Source: Allodiplogaster sudhausi (taxonomy: Eukaryota; Nematoda; Chromadorea; Rhabditida; Diplogasteridae). From it: DNA of 64,000 nt. The stretch is taken from positions 1,810,001-1,874,000 of the forward strand of contig CALZFC010000354.1 of the NCBI GenBank assembly GCA_945643635.1. The letters are read 5' to 3'. Of the stretch, positions 37,255 to 48,959 are shown one piece after another. The notes under the pieces were generated by a model, which worked only from the letters and a program-made list of their open reading frames with translations, did not search any database and was not told where the DNA came from. Numbering within the stretch: position 1 is the stretch's first letter; each line of letters starts with the position of its first letter. The translations under genes and the position numbers were made by a program.

Positions 37255-38726
37255 GACAGCCTCTCTGAAAGACTCAAGGAGGCCGCTATGGACGCCTGCC
37301 CTAAAAATATTTATTTTTCTATAACCTTGAAAACATTATGAGGGATGCATATAGTGTTCGTTACGAAGTTTAGGTGGTCAAAAAGTTGTTGAAAATTTTT
37401 TTCTCTTAGTTATAAGTCAAAATGCTCCAAAAATTTGGGAGACCATATCTTAAGTTATACTTAATATTTCTCCATAATCTTTTTAGTGGTACATTCCTTG
37501 TTCAAAACTACACTAAAAAGTCCGTGGAGACATTTTTGAAAAATAAAATGTATATGACTTTTCTCCAATTTAAGTTTTTAAAAAGTGGTTTTCAGGCAAT
37601 AACTTTTTTATTATGGCTTGCAAAAACTGAATCTGTCATATGAAAGAGGAGAAAAAACTACACATAATATGTGTCTACGAGGAAAAATCTCCGATACTTT
37701 TTTTGGGTATCTGCATTTGAATGCGGGTTTCTGAGCAAATTTCGGCTTTGCTGCAAACAATAATTTCTTTCAAACTTTATCAATTGTTACACAAAATGGT
37801 CCATTCGATGCAGTTTTTTATGCTCTTCAAAATGGTATATTGTACATAAAAAACTAACTTTTAAAGTCTAAAATTAACTTTTTGTGTTTTAGGAAAATTT
37901 CTGGTGTAAAAATAATCGTTCTTTTGACCATTAATGAGTTTTGTACACCGATTTTCCACACAATATTTAGAGTGTGAGAAAGAGCAGCTAAAACTGCGTC
38001 GGATGAAAAAAAAATTGGATTACCTTTTTTTCTGGGAATATGTTTTTGAATTCTGGCTGTTGAAGGCGACATTGCTGAATGTTTCTTTTAAAGATGCTAG
38101 CACAAAATAATGCGTAATCCATGATTCTTTAAAGTTCTTTTATGATATACCACTTAAAAGAACTCAAAAAGTCAAATAATTTCATTTTTTCGAGCCTAGA
38201 TGGCAAAATAAATGTACGAAAACTCCTTCGAAGCCATCAGGTCATTTGTGAGCCGGATTCCCAGAAATGTCATAACCATTCGAAAGAGCAGAGACTTTTA
38301 CATAATATGTCCATCGATAAAGAAGCAAAACCTGTACATTTTTCAAAAATCTTGAAATTTCGAAAAAAAATCGGCGACAGGATTCGACTATTTTGAGCAA
38401 TTCTGCAAAAACTGGTAAAAATGCAAACTATGTAATGAAAACTCTACCATAATGTTTGTTGAGACAAGAAACATAAATTTGATGTTCATTTTCTACTTTT
38501 GAGTACCATGCATGGTACTTTTGCCAGAAGAATGAAATAAAATATGGTCTCCCAAAGTTTTGGAGCATTTCTACTTATAACTAAGAGAAAAAAATTTTCA
38601 AAAATTTTTTTACCACCTAAACTTCGTAATGAACACTATATGCATCCCTCATAATGTTTTCAAGGTTATAGGAAAATAAAATTTTCCTAGGGTCAGGCGC
38701 TCCTTGACCCTTACAGAGAGGCTCTC
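37255..38726. mobile_element. TTAA-flanked inverted-repeat element, 1472 bp
   Basis: TTAA occurs at both borders (37251-37254 and 38727-38730). The ends read GACAGCCTCTCTGAAAG and, complemented, GAGAGCCTCTCTGTAAG. Extended subterminal inverted repeats cover about 37298-37455 and 38540-38695 (for example ATGAGGGATGCATATAGTG and its complement). The paralogous intron in copies 2-4 lacks it and preserves the flanking sequence, which proves an insertion. No transposase was recognised inside, so it is a non-autonomous element, possibly piggyBac-related from its TTAA target. Confidence 0.8.
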
Positions 38727-39684
38727 TTAAACAGAATGATTTTGCAGTTCTCGCAGCTTCATCTAGTTTTTCCACTCTCTCTCTATCTTTGTTTTCTCCA
38801 TTTCTCTCTCTCTCTATCTTTGTTTTCTCCATTTCTCTCTCTCTCTCTCTTCTTGTTCTCCTCTTCCTTGTACCATATTTGCCATTTTCTGTTCATTTGG
38901 CTCGATGATGATGCGATTGCCGTATTTTTCAGCTGGATCGCCTCCGAAGAGCTCCGCTTTCTGTAATCCGACTTAATTTTTACATTTATTCTTATTCTAA
39001 ACCGCGGAGAAACAAGTGCAAACAGTCTGTGGCTTGATGGTGAAGTCGCCTTTCATAATCAGCCGACCGCTGCCGTCTCGCAGATATTCAAGGAATTCAG
39101 TGACCGTTCTCAATACGCATGCAATTATTAGCGAAAGTTTTAGTTTCTTCAAGCTAAACGTAACAATTGCATCTACAAGTCGCATATGCGAAATGCGAAA
39201 TTATTAGTAGATGTAAATGTTGCATTTAGCTAAATTAGGCTAGACGAGAAAACGAACGTTGGCGGCTTCACGGAAGTTTGAATCGCGTTGCCCGAGTACA
39301 TTGCATTGTAGATGAGGAAAAGCATGAACACCGAGAGATGGAAACAAAAAATAGCCGGTCGTCTTCCGGAGAGCGGATCAGAAGAGACTACTCGTTGAAG
39401 CGAGGAGAAGAGTCTGAAAGTTGTGATTAAGAGAAAATTTTCGCATCGTTTGATATTATTTGAGCATCCCTAACGCTGACTTCTCCCTGTCCTTGAGCAT
39501 GAGAAGAAGGGCGAGGGTCAAGCATTCAAAAGCGTATGCAAAAAGCAGAGCAGCCACGAAAGCCGCAGCCATCCAAGGAGAGAAGACGAGAAAGTCGCCC
39601 AGTGCCCAGCCACCGTCCCAGTCGGCCCGTTGGTTAAAGGTGAACTGAAAACTGTACTAAATAATTATTAACATTTATGAACCT

Positions 39685-39905
39685 ACGGATGTAGGGATTG
39701 CCGGCTCCGTGCCTCCGGCCCTCGGGCCGGGGGCCGTGGATAATAGAATTTTTAAAACTTTGGATGGATTTTTCTTTCGTACTCTTTTTTGTTAGAAATT
39801 TTTTTTTTGCTTTGGGGCCGGGGCTGACCTCGGGGGCCAGGGCCGGCGCCAACCCAAGGTGCAGGGGCCTACCCTGGGGGCCGGGGCCGGATACCCCCGG
39901 CCACC
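39685..39905. repeat. GC-rich GGCCGGGGCC insert in copy 1 intron 4
   Basis: Strikingly GC-rich sequence (GGGGGCCGGGGCCGG and its complement) in an AT-rich intron. A related insert occupies the same intron of copy 2 (46705-46890), and a short relative lies in intron 5 of copy 3 (56805-56870). Copies 3 and 4 lack it at the intron 4 site. Confidence 0.7.
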
Positions 39906-40234
39906 CTTGTGTATCATCAATTGACAAAGCATTGAATATTTTAACGGTTCAAATTAGCGCATATTGTGAAGTTGTGCATGAACCCATACGTGGTCCATTG
40001 TGGCCGGGTGAGTGTAGTAAAAGTTATCCAATCGCTGCTTCCGATACAATAAGTCTTCGACCGTACCGTCAAGATTTCCTTAATGATGGAAATATATATT
40101 TGTTTTTTTTTCGCTTTTGAACTCTCGCATGCCGATCAGCAAAAGGAGGAGGGAAGGGCGAACCCCTTTGAATCATTCCAAGCATTCCACCAAAGTATCC
40201 AGTCGCATTGTCGATTCCGAAACCGCTTAAGAAT

Positions 40235-40236
<2 letters not shown>

Positions 40237-40275
<39 letters not shown>
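40237..40275. repeat. (AT)n microsatellite in array intron 2
   Basis: TA dinucleotide run just upstream (gene sense) of exon 3. AT tracts occur at the corresponding place in copy 2 (47227-47276 and 47390-47440) and shorter ones in copies 3 and 4. Confidence 0.9.
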
Positions 40276-40284
<9 letters not shown>

Positions 40285-42239
40285 AATGAAAAAAATAAAT
40301 GTGTATATACATATATATAAAGAAATATATACATAAATAAATAAATGTGTCTATATGCATATATATACGATAAATAAGTACATAGACATATCTTCATGTA
40401 AGAGAGAATACATTTCAGTGCTACCGTAAGAGTCGACACGCACAAACTCGATAGGAAGCAGACCTGCTTCCGAAGCGGCCTCGTGCCAAATGTCCACGAA
40501 AATTTCTTTCAATTATTAGCTCAATAATAAGTAATCATTTGTTATAATCACATATTCTTTTTTTTAAATATAGGTATTTAATTAGTTGTAATACCAACCT
40601 GATAGTGTATGAAGCTGGTGTGCTCTACGGTAGACGAATGGATAGCTGTGGTCGTCGACGTAGCCAAGGCGGAGGGGCATCTCTCGCAATCAGTTGTTTT
40701 CGTTAGCGGTCTTCCCACTCAGCCACATCTTGACGATGATAAATTGAACCGAACAAATATATTATATATATAAATATATATATATATATATAAACATAAA
40801 TAGGTTAGCTGATGAGAATTACTCTTTAAACATATTGAAACTGCAAATGATCGAACCGACCCCTAAGGCCCTCTCGCTCTCTAAAATATACCGTTCCAGC
40901 GAAGTGCGAAGAACAAGTATTCTCAAACGTGAAACGGATGAGAGAATCTACACCATTGCCTTCAAATATTGTCAGTGGAAAACCAACAGCTTATTTTGGC
41001 AGTCGTTTGAAAAGCAACTCGCTAGTCCTCCTTATACACGGTTTCACAACGCCATCATAAGTTTGCCTCTTTCAAGGGTGCAAAAGGAACGTGGAGCAAA
41101 GTGCTGTTCATAACGAGTCGACATTGTATAACACCCACCCATTAATGACAAATGAAACTTCCGGTTTTCTTTTTTTTACTTCCAAAACTCAACTACTTAA
41201 GCGGAAGTCACAACGGGTCAGGTGCTCGCATGAAAGCAATTAATGGGAACATGAGCCGTGCAAACATTTTGGGAGAACAAATAACAAGAAACGCAGGATT
41301 CGCCATTACCAATAATATTTGATAATTTTGCGAACTTATTTCAGATGAGACTCCTTCGGCTAAAAAAAAATAATTTGAAATATGATAACAAATAATCCTT
41401 AGCACACCGTGCAACGACAACTTATTTTGTCTTCTCTCGATTCTCAAGCTTTGTTCTTGTATCTTTCTCTGTCTCTTTCCCTTTCTCGCTCTTCCCGTTC
41501 TTCACTCTCTCTTCCTCTCCCTATATGTTAATGTGGTTCTAAATGAGAGACGGAAGAATAATTTGAGACTTTATCAGATGGAGGAGAACGAAGCAGCGGT
41601 GAACTACGCTCTAGATAATCTCGACGTTGAAATTAAAGGATTCACTATGTATTGTTCCACTTTATGTTATTTTTTCTTTCGTTTACAATCTAGGATCGAT
41701 ATTCGAGTCTTCATTTTGGTATTATGTCATTCTTTAATTATGGACATTTTTTTTAATGGACTCATCCTGCTGTTGTACTGATTCTTGTGTGAATTGTCTA
41801 TTCACAAGATAGCCATTTTCGTACTTAATACAAATCACGCAATTATAAATATTTACAGTTCAAAAACCATCAAGAAAACTGACCGCAGTCTCCATAGAAG
41901 ATCGCCTTTCGGTAGTCATCTTTATGTCTTGAGCAGAGCGCAAAATGAAAGTGGGATTTCAAACCGGCAGAATTTTTGCAATGTTTATCTAGCTTAGCTT
42001 CTCTTCCACTCTCTCCTGTCGTCTCTCGTCTCTTTTTTCTCTTTTCCTCTCTTTTTCGCTCTCACATACTTCTATGCCCACTCTTTCTAATCGTTGAGAA
42101 GTCATGTGCACCAGAAAATGTCAAATTCGACAGACTTCCTTGTCAGAAGCGAAGGCATTAAATTTCCATAGCACCCCGTTGATGCGGGCAAGTTGAGGTC
42201 TGCATTTCACTGATCACTAAGAGGCATTTTGCTGATCAT

Positions 42240-43545
42240 TATATTATAGTCATATGAAAGATACGACGAGTTACATAATTTTGAACTTTCTCTAGGGTAC
42301 GAATGTCTTTTAAAATATACGAGGAATATACGTTGTACAGAATTCCAAGATAGGTATAGATGCTATAAGCAGAGATCAAAACAGACTGATTACGAGTACG
42401 AAGGGCTCTAAAAACGCAATATGCTTTGAACAGGGCCTCTTATACGCTATCGTGCTGCAATCCTTAGCGAAAGAAAGATCTACAAAAACTCCAAGGTCAC
42501 GAATATAGTCGACAGGCTTCATAAGATTACCGATAACGAATGCGATGAATATGATCAGGGAGCTTCTCGCTATTTTGGCGGACACGCTTATACGGGACAA
42601 ACATAACTTCGACAAGACGGAGGACGATGTCAAGTTGGCTATACATCGTATCAATATCTGTGGTACGGTGATGAAGAGATGGGATGTCCTGACAAAGTAG
42701 ATAAGTGGTGCTATTAATCTAGGAAGAAAACGCGGCGAAAGTTGAGCTCAACTTTTTAACAAAAAAGATTGAGGGTGAACTCTGAAAAAAACGGATTAGT
42801 ATGGAAAAGAAGAAAGATGGGCCCAACTTATTCCAAAAAGATCCCAACTTTATAAAGCGTGTTCAGCCAAAAAGTGGTCAACATAGTATTCAACTCTTTT
42901 TCTAACTGCAAGAGTGTGGAAGACGAGAGAGGGAAAAGGAAGCTATAAATCATTGCTCCGTTTGGTCTCTCATTTTTGTGTACTCTCTCGCCGAGAAAAA
43001 AGGTTGACCTCAAAATGCCAGTGAAAATGAGACATCGCGTCTCGATGCCTCCGTTTTCGTCCATTAGTCCCAGCCTCTCACCTCGGCCTATGAGCATGCT
43101 ATGGAAAACCCGCCCGACATCGGTTGCTGCCGAACCCATGCTTGCTGTACTGAGCCGGTTTAATTACCCAAGTTTGAGGTATGCGTTGAAAGCTTAGAAG
43201 AAAACTCGACACGATTGTATTGAGAGTTGAACTCAACTCTGAAAAAAGTTCCAGACAAAAGAGTCGAGCTCAGCTTTCTTTCTTCCTAGATTAATAGCAC
43301 CATCTTGGTAATCTACACTTCCGAAATCTCGCACAAATGTGTACAGAGGGACAGAATGGGTGATAGTAATTTTCGCAGATACTGAGAAATGGTCTGATTG
43401 TGAGGAAGCGAAAGGTTGGAGGATGGAAACATTTGAGAGAAGGCCGGGAGTGTTTGACAGAATAAGATCTAAAATATGCTGATTGCATGTTACTGAAGGG
43501 GTGTGTTGGGCAAGATTGCAGTAGTTACAAAATCATAAAACAATT
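42240..43545 (-). mobile_element. LINE retrotransposon remnant
   Basis: The minus-strand segment 43540-43310 reads like the end of a LINE endonuclease domain (NQHILDLILSNTPGLLSNV, SQSDHFSV). The segment 42640-42240 reads like the C-terminal end of its reverse transcriptase (YIRDLGVFVDLSF, RTRNQSVLISAYSIYT, DIRTLEKVQNYVTRRIF). The frame is broken in several places and the reverse-transcriptase core is missing. A 597-bp MITE separates the two parts. The DLGV and LEKVQ..+TRR motifs are typical of CR1/Jockey-type LINEs; the clade cannot be settled from this fragment. Confidence 0.75.
42706..43302. mobile_element. MITE nested in the LINE remnant, 597 bp
   Basis: Ends TGGTGCTATTAATCTAGGAA and its complement form a perfect 20-base-scale inverted repeat; further inward GAGCTCAACT/AGTTGAGTTC segments are also inverted. 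It splits the endonuclease-like from the reverse-transcriptase-like part of the LINE remnant. Confidence 0.8.
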
Positions 43546-43985
43546 TAGCTTGAGATGTAATGCCATGGGAAGAAAAGGACCGAGAGAGCGTGGCAATATA
43601 GGAGGGGGCTAAAATCTACAGTCGCTAATTCTCTACCCGTGAAATTTTGCATACTAATTCTAAAATGATATTCTGAATATCGTTCAAACATTCTGGAACT
43701 ACGTCTTACGATGAGATGAACTGATCCATGCTTTAAAAAAGGCATTCAAGTTATTCGCCGGAGATCTCCTTAAAGAGCTGTAACTGATGCTCTTTTGTAT
43801 TCCCAACAGTTTCCCTTTTAGATTCGGGGACTTCCATCCTGGCTGACCCTCACTCGGAGATTCTGCTCCCCCACGCCCACAACATTGACGGTTTCTTCGT
43901 GGTCAAGATCAAAAGCTGCAAGGAAGCCACCGCAGCCAAGACCGGCTCATAAGAGAAGGAGACGAAGAGCAAGGAAGACAAGGCA

Positions 43986-44905
43986 GGTAGCAGTTTTGCG
44001 GTTAACGTGCCTTTCACTCTAGCATCAAACAAGATTGACGATAGATCACCCAGCATTGAATGTTTATGTAGATTGAAAATTGTCGACCATTCAACGCAAC
44101 TTTGACCAAGATTGCGTGCGCGCCTGTTCTCCGGCGGTGACATTGAATCCGTTCAATGAAGAGAACCAGAATAAGTGAGGAAAAAACTAGCAAAAAGGGA
44201 CACAAAGCTCGCTCAGTCTCTTCACTGTCAGTGATAAGGACTTGGGCTTGGAACTGACAGATTAGCCCTGAATATGGGACATGTGGCGGCGAATCGAAGT
44301 GAACGAAAAAGACATGTGAGAAAGGAAGTAAAAGGAAAGAAGAATGCAGTGATTGAGGAGAGAAAGAGAAGAAGGAGCGTCTGACAGTGAGGACAGAGAG
44401 CGGGAAAGAAGAAGAACTAACCCGGTCAGCACTGTAGAGAATGAGGAGATGGCGGTTGTGAACATCGTGTTCTGCTCTCACACGCATTCTGCTCTTACAC
44501 GCGTTCTGCTCTCTTGAGGAGAGGTCGCTTGCTCCCCTTCTCTCTAAGTTCACACCTGCCGTGTGTAGCCTACTCTTATTTGCTTTTGCTGTGCCTTTTC
44601 TCCCTTACCACCATCACATGCTTTGTGTGAACGTCACAAAGAGGCTCAAGACGCCCGGCCTTTCTTTGCCTATTTGAAAACATTTTCTGTAAATTCTTAA
44701 ACTGAGCCGGTGTTGCAGGAACGATTACAAAAATTCCAAAGTCGCTTTAAAGATAGAGAAGTCGATCGACATTGAGTTTACATGCATCATTTTGCATGTA
44801 AACAGCGCATAAATTTATCAGAAAAAAGGCCAGTACAGATAAGTAACCAAATGCTTTACAAATCTTCTCAATAGTGAAAAGAATAATAAGACAGCGGTTC
44901 AGAGA
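43986..44905. other. Spacer, array unit 1/2 boundary
   Basis: Contains sequence also seen after NOP2 remnants 2 and 3 (for example GTGGCGGCGAATCGAA at about 44284, 50054 and 60069) and the flank shared by all units just before the last receptor exon (about 44810-44905). Open frames on the minus strand here are Ser/Leu-rich and not supported as genes. Confidence 0.5.
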
Positions 44906-47225
44906 CTACAAGTTTCTCACAAAGAACTGCAAATTGTAAACGGTTTTCATTGACTCAAACATAGTCCCAGCCAAGTTGCGCCTGCAAAGCACTCGTTCAC
45001 GAATGAGGAAACAGAATGCAATGAAATGGGAGAGAAGAAGGCCGACGTAGGGCACTCGCAACTGGCTGAGAGTCATGATGGAGAAGGAGATCTTGGGCGG
45101 CTTGAAGTCGAGCGACTCGCCTTGTGGACGAGAAGTGTAGCGAAGTATAAGAGCGTGCATCTATTCAAACAAAATATATATATATATATTTATATATAAA
45201 TATATAAATAAAATATTATAATATAAAAAATATAACAAAAAAATTTAAAAAAATATATAACATCATCCATGCATATCAACAACACAGTCCACCAACTTGT
45301 TCTGGTCCGAAAACGCTGACGAGATTCCGATTGAGAATATTGCGAAGCTTTCGAAGTCTTCGATCCTTCCGTAAGAAGAAGGACGATGGATTTGGAATGC
45401 CGCAGCCAGCGCTAGCAAAAGACGCGTATTTCTCCGTATCCAATGTCATCATTTCGTCGGGAGGCACAGCAATTCTGAAAACTTTTTATAAATGAACTAT
45501 TTACTTTGCCCTATCAATTCTAGCGCGCCCATTTTCATGGCGAGAGAATAATCAAATTTGAGAACAGTCCCGGATGTCTACATTAATGAAGATCGTACGG
45601 TCGGAGTGGGCAGGGCCAGCGGAAGTTGCTATTGCGGCGTATCCGGATGTCCAAGAAGCCGGAGTAGACGGAGACTTGGCCAAAGAAATGCAGAGATGAC
45701 TTTGCGCATAGCTACAAGAAATGCGATCTTTTTATCTGGCAGAACTTCTTCAACAGAATTATTTTGCAGTTCTCGCAGCGTTACCTAGTTTTTCCACTCT
45801 CTATCTCTCTACCTTTGTTTTCTCCATTTCTCTCTCTCTCTTCTTTTTCTCTTCCTTGTACCATATTTGCCATTTCCTGTCCAGTTGGCTCGATGATGAT
45901 GCGATTGCCATATTTGTCAGCTGGATTGCCTCCGAAGAGCTCCGCAATCTGCAGTGCAACTTACGTTTTATATTTATTTTTATTCTAGACTGATTTTGAA
46001 GTTCGAAATTGGGAGAAACAAGAGCGAACAATCTGTGGCTTGACGGTGAAGTCGCCTTTCACAATCAGCCTACCGCTGCCGTCTCGCAGATATTTAAGGA
46101 ATTCAGTGACCGTTCTGAATACGCATGCAATTATTAGAGAAAGTTTTAGTTTTGTCAAGCTAAACGTAACAATTGCGTCTACAAGTAAGTTCGCATATGC
46201 GAAATGCGAACTCAGATGTAATTATCACATTCAGCTAAATTAGGCTAGAGATAAAACGAACGTTGGCGGGTTCACGGTAGTTTGACTCGCGTCGCCACGG
46301 TACATTGCATTGTAGATGAGTAAAAGCATGAATACCGAGAGATGGAAACAAAAAATAGCCGGGCGTCTTCCGGAGAGCGGATCGGAAGAGAGCACTCTTT
46401 GTAGCGAGGAGGAGAAGCGTCTGAAAGTTGTGATTAAGAGAAAATTTTCGCATCGTTTGATATTATTTGAGCATCCCTAACGCTGACTTCTCGCTGTCCT
46501 TGAGCATGAGAAGAAGGGCGAGGGTCAAGCATTCACAAGCGTATGCAGAAAGCAGAGCAGCCACGAAAGCTGCGGCTATCCAAGGAGAGAAGACGAGAAA
46601 GTCGTCCAGTGCCCAGCCACCGTCCCAGTCAGCCCGCTCGTAGTAGGTGAACTTAAAACTGTACAAAATAATTATTAACATTTATGAACTTTCGGATGTA
46701 ACATCAAGAATGGCCGGCGCCGGGGCCGGGGCCGATCCTGGGAGCCGGGGACGTGGATATTTGAATGAAGTTCACCGAATATTCAAAATTGTGGATGGAT
46801 TTTCCTTCGTACGCAGATTTTGTTTAGAAATTTTTTTTAGCTTTGGGACCGGGGCCTACCCTGAGGACCGGGGCCGGATATTTTCTTCCCCGGCCACCCT
46901 AATGTATCATCAATTGACGAAGCATTGATATGTTAACGGTTCAAATTAGGCGCATATTGTGAAGTTGAGAATGAGCTCGTACGTAGTCCATTGTGGGCGG
47001 GTGAGTGTAGTAAAAGTTGTCCAATCGCTGCTTCCGATACAATAAGCATTCGACCGAACCGTCAAGAATTCCTTGATGATGGAAATATATATTTGTTTTC
47101 CGCTTTTGAACTCTCGCATGCCGATCAGCAAAAGGAGGAGGGAAGGGCGAACCCCTTTGAATCATTCCAAGCATTCCATCGAAGTATCCAGTCGCATTGT
47201 CGATTTCGAAGCCGCCTGAGAATTC

Positions 47226-47279
<54 letters not shown>

Positions 47280-47769
47280 TATATATATTTAAAAAAATAT
47301 AATATTCATAAATAAATAAATATGTATATATGTATATATTGATATATACAATAAATAAGAACAGATATATGTATATATATACATACATATATATATATAT
47401 ATTTATTGTATATATATATATATATATATATATACAATAAATAAGTACATGTGTATATCATCATGTCATAGATAATACATTTCAGTGTTACCGCGAGAGT
47501 CGACACGCACAAACTCGATAGGAAGCAGTCCGGCTTCCGATGCGGCTTCGTGCCAAATGTCCACGAAAATACCTTTCAATTATTAGCTCAATAATATGTA
47601 AGTAATCATTTGAAAAAAAGCTTTTGTTTAAAATCACATTTTAATTTTTAAATATATGTATTTTAATTAGTTGTTATTTGTTCAAACCTGAAAGTGTTTG
47701 AAGCTGCTGTGATTTACGGTAGATGAATGGATATTTGTGATCGTCGACGTAGCCAAGGCGGAGGGGCAT
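44906..47769 (-). CDS. iGluR/IR-like receptor, array copy 2, intact (449 aa)
   Basis: Exons 47769-47688, 47572-47492, 47215-47153, 47071-46983, 46651-46482, 46420-46262, 46114-46030, 45948-45862, 45699-45599, 45474-45297, 45160-44906 sum to 1350 nt without a stop. Layout matches an ionotropic glutamate receptor without N-terminal domain: S1 ([10 protein letters not shown]..., [26 protein letters not shown] about 92-104, where Arg and Pro keep the R-x9-P spacing of the family's ligand-binding Arg), M1 about 123-148, a short M2 region, M3 about 182-204 ([13 protein letters not shown]), S2 ([12 protein letters not shown], ...[14 protein letters not shown]), and M4 about 396-420 ([19 protein letters not shown]). 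The acidic S2 residue of true glutamate receptors is not evident, so the ligand may not be glutamate; insect IRs and the short nematode GluR-like proteins are the closest model. No signal peptide is in the first exon; an unseen upstream exon may supply it (AG directly precedes the ATG). Confidence 0.75.
46705..46890. repeat. GC-rich insert in copy 2 intron 4
   Basis: GCCGGGGCCGGGGCC at the left and CCGGGGCCGGATA near the right bracket an AT-rich middle. It sits at the same intron site as the insert in copy 1, which implies insertion before those two copies separated. Confidence 0.7.
47227..47440. repeat. (AT)n-rich tract in copy 2 intron 2
   Basis: Two long TA runs (47227-47276 and 47390-47440) joined by AT-rich sequence, between exons 2 and 3 of receptor copy 2. 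A further TA run lies upstream of the gene at 47846-47881. Confidence 0.9.
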
Positions 47770-47839
47770 CTCTCACAATCATTTGTCTTCGTTGGTGGTC
47801 ATCTCACTCTGCCACATTTGACGATGATAAATTGAACCG

Positions 47840-47883
<44 letters not shown>

Positions 47884-48675
47884 CATAAATAGGTTAGGTA
47901 ATGAGAATTACTCTTTAAACATGTTGAAACTGCAAATGAACGAACCGATCCCTGAGGCCCTCTCGCACTCTAAAATACAACGTTCCAACGAAACAAGAAA
48001 TATAAATGCAAAGAACAAGTATTCCGAAACGTGAAACGGATGAGAGAATCTACACTATTGCCTTCAAATATTGTCGGTGGAAAAACAACAACTTATTTTG
48101 ACAGTCGTTGGAAAAGCAACTCGCTAGTCCTCCTTGTACACGGTTTCACAACGCCATCATAAGTTTGCCTCTTTCAAGGGTTCAAAAGGAACGTGGAGCA
48201 AAGTTCATAATGAGACGACATTATAAAACACCCACCAATTGATGTCAGATGAAACATCCGGTTTTCTTTTGTTCGCTTCCCAAACTCAAATAATTAAGCA
48301 GAACTCACAACGGGTCAGGTGCTCGCATGACAGCAATTAATGGGAACATGAGCCGCGGAAACATATTGGGTGCTAAATTCGCCATTACCAATAATATTTG
48401 ATCATTTAGCAAACAGATGAGATGCGGACTCAACTATTTGATCTTCCTTCGGCTCCAAGCAATAATTTGAAATATGATATTATGACAATTAATTCTAGGC
48501 ACACCGTGCAACGACAACTATGTAATTTTGTCTTCTCTCGAGGCTCATGGTCAGTTCTTGTATCTTTCCCTGTCTCTTTTCATTACTAGCTCTTTCTGTT
48601 CTTCACTCTCTCTTCCTCTCCCCATATGTTCATGTGGTTCTAAATAAGGGAGGGAAGAATAGTTTGTGACTTTAA

Positions 48676-48952
48676 AGGAAATATCCGGCAAATAATTATA
48701 CAGTAGCGCTTGAGAACCAGTTTGAATGCGCGCGCTCAAAAAGTTGCCTGTCGCTCGGTCGAGAGAGCATTTGAAATAGGAGGGCGGCTCTGACCTATCG
48801 TAGTTAATTCTCTACCCGCGATTTTTCACGTTACTATTGCTCAGAGTGTAGTGGAAGAAAATCGCTCAAACTTTCTGGATGTATGTTATACGCCAAGATG
48901 AAGTTATCCGTACAGAGAAAAACCTAGGTTAATTATTCCTCGGATACCTCCT
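48676..48952. mobile_element. TTAA-flanked MITE, 277 bp
   Basis: AGGAAATATCCGGCAAATAATTA and the complement of TAATTATTCCTCGGATACCTCCT form the ends, and TTAA flanks both (48672-48675, 48953-48956). The right border is followed at once by CAG, the apparent acceptor of NOP2 remnant 2. Confidence 0.8.
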
Positions 48953-48959
48953 TTAACAG

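Larger units (their letters stand above)
36413..40680 (-). pseudogene. iGluR/IR-like receptor, array copy 1, two lesions
   Basis: The same 11 exons as copies 2-4 are present: 40680-40599, 40505-40425, 40225-40164, 40078-39990, 39644-39475, 39413-39258, 39108-39024, 38960-38874, 37201-37101, 36955-36782, 36667-36413. Two lesions break the frame. At exon 3 the 3' splice site has changed from CAG|GCGG to TAAG|CGG, which moves the AG by one base and makes the exon 62 instead of 63 nt. Exon 10 is 174 nt instead of 175 or 178 through a one-base loss in the NPSTFF region, after which the frame reads ASTCERIEDFG. The other exons are clean, including M1 ([19 protein letters not shown]), M3 (FMLFLIYNAMYSG) and M4. 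Intron 8 carries the 1.47-kb TTAA element. Probably a recent pseudogene, unless the two small changes are assembly errors or are bypassed by alternative splice sites. Confidence 0.75.
41578..43985 (+). pseudogene. NOP2: NOP2/NSUN1 exon pair, remnant 1
   Basis: Two exon-like blocks after TTATCAG (about 41578-41660) and TTTTAG (43822-43985) match the C-terminal part of the rRNA cytosine methyltransferase NOP2: MEENEAAVNYAL...GFT, then FHP..LTRRFC.P.HNIDGFFVVKIK. Compared with the family, about nine residues between the YAL and the GFT segments are missing, and a one-base loss after the FHP codons shifts the frame. The same loss is present in remnants 2 and 3, so the fragment was already dead before duplication. 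The two blocks are separated by a TTAA element containing a LINE remnant and another MITE. The methyltransferase core itself (PCSGTG) is absent, so no function is expected. Confidence 0.7.

Noticed and set aside
40835..41113. 92-codon plus-strand frame upstream of copy 1
   Set aside because: The matching sequence upstream of copies 2, 3 and 4 has stops and indels in all frames, so it is conserved only as duplicated flank.
44014..44553. 179-codon minus-strand open frame
   Set aside because: It is Ser/Phe/Leu low complexity, its counterpart at 60013-60390 is a different frame with a different end, and it overlaps the NOP2 remnant region. Not supported as a protein.
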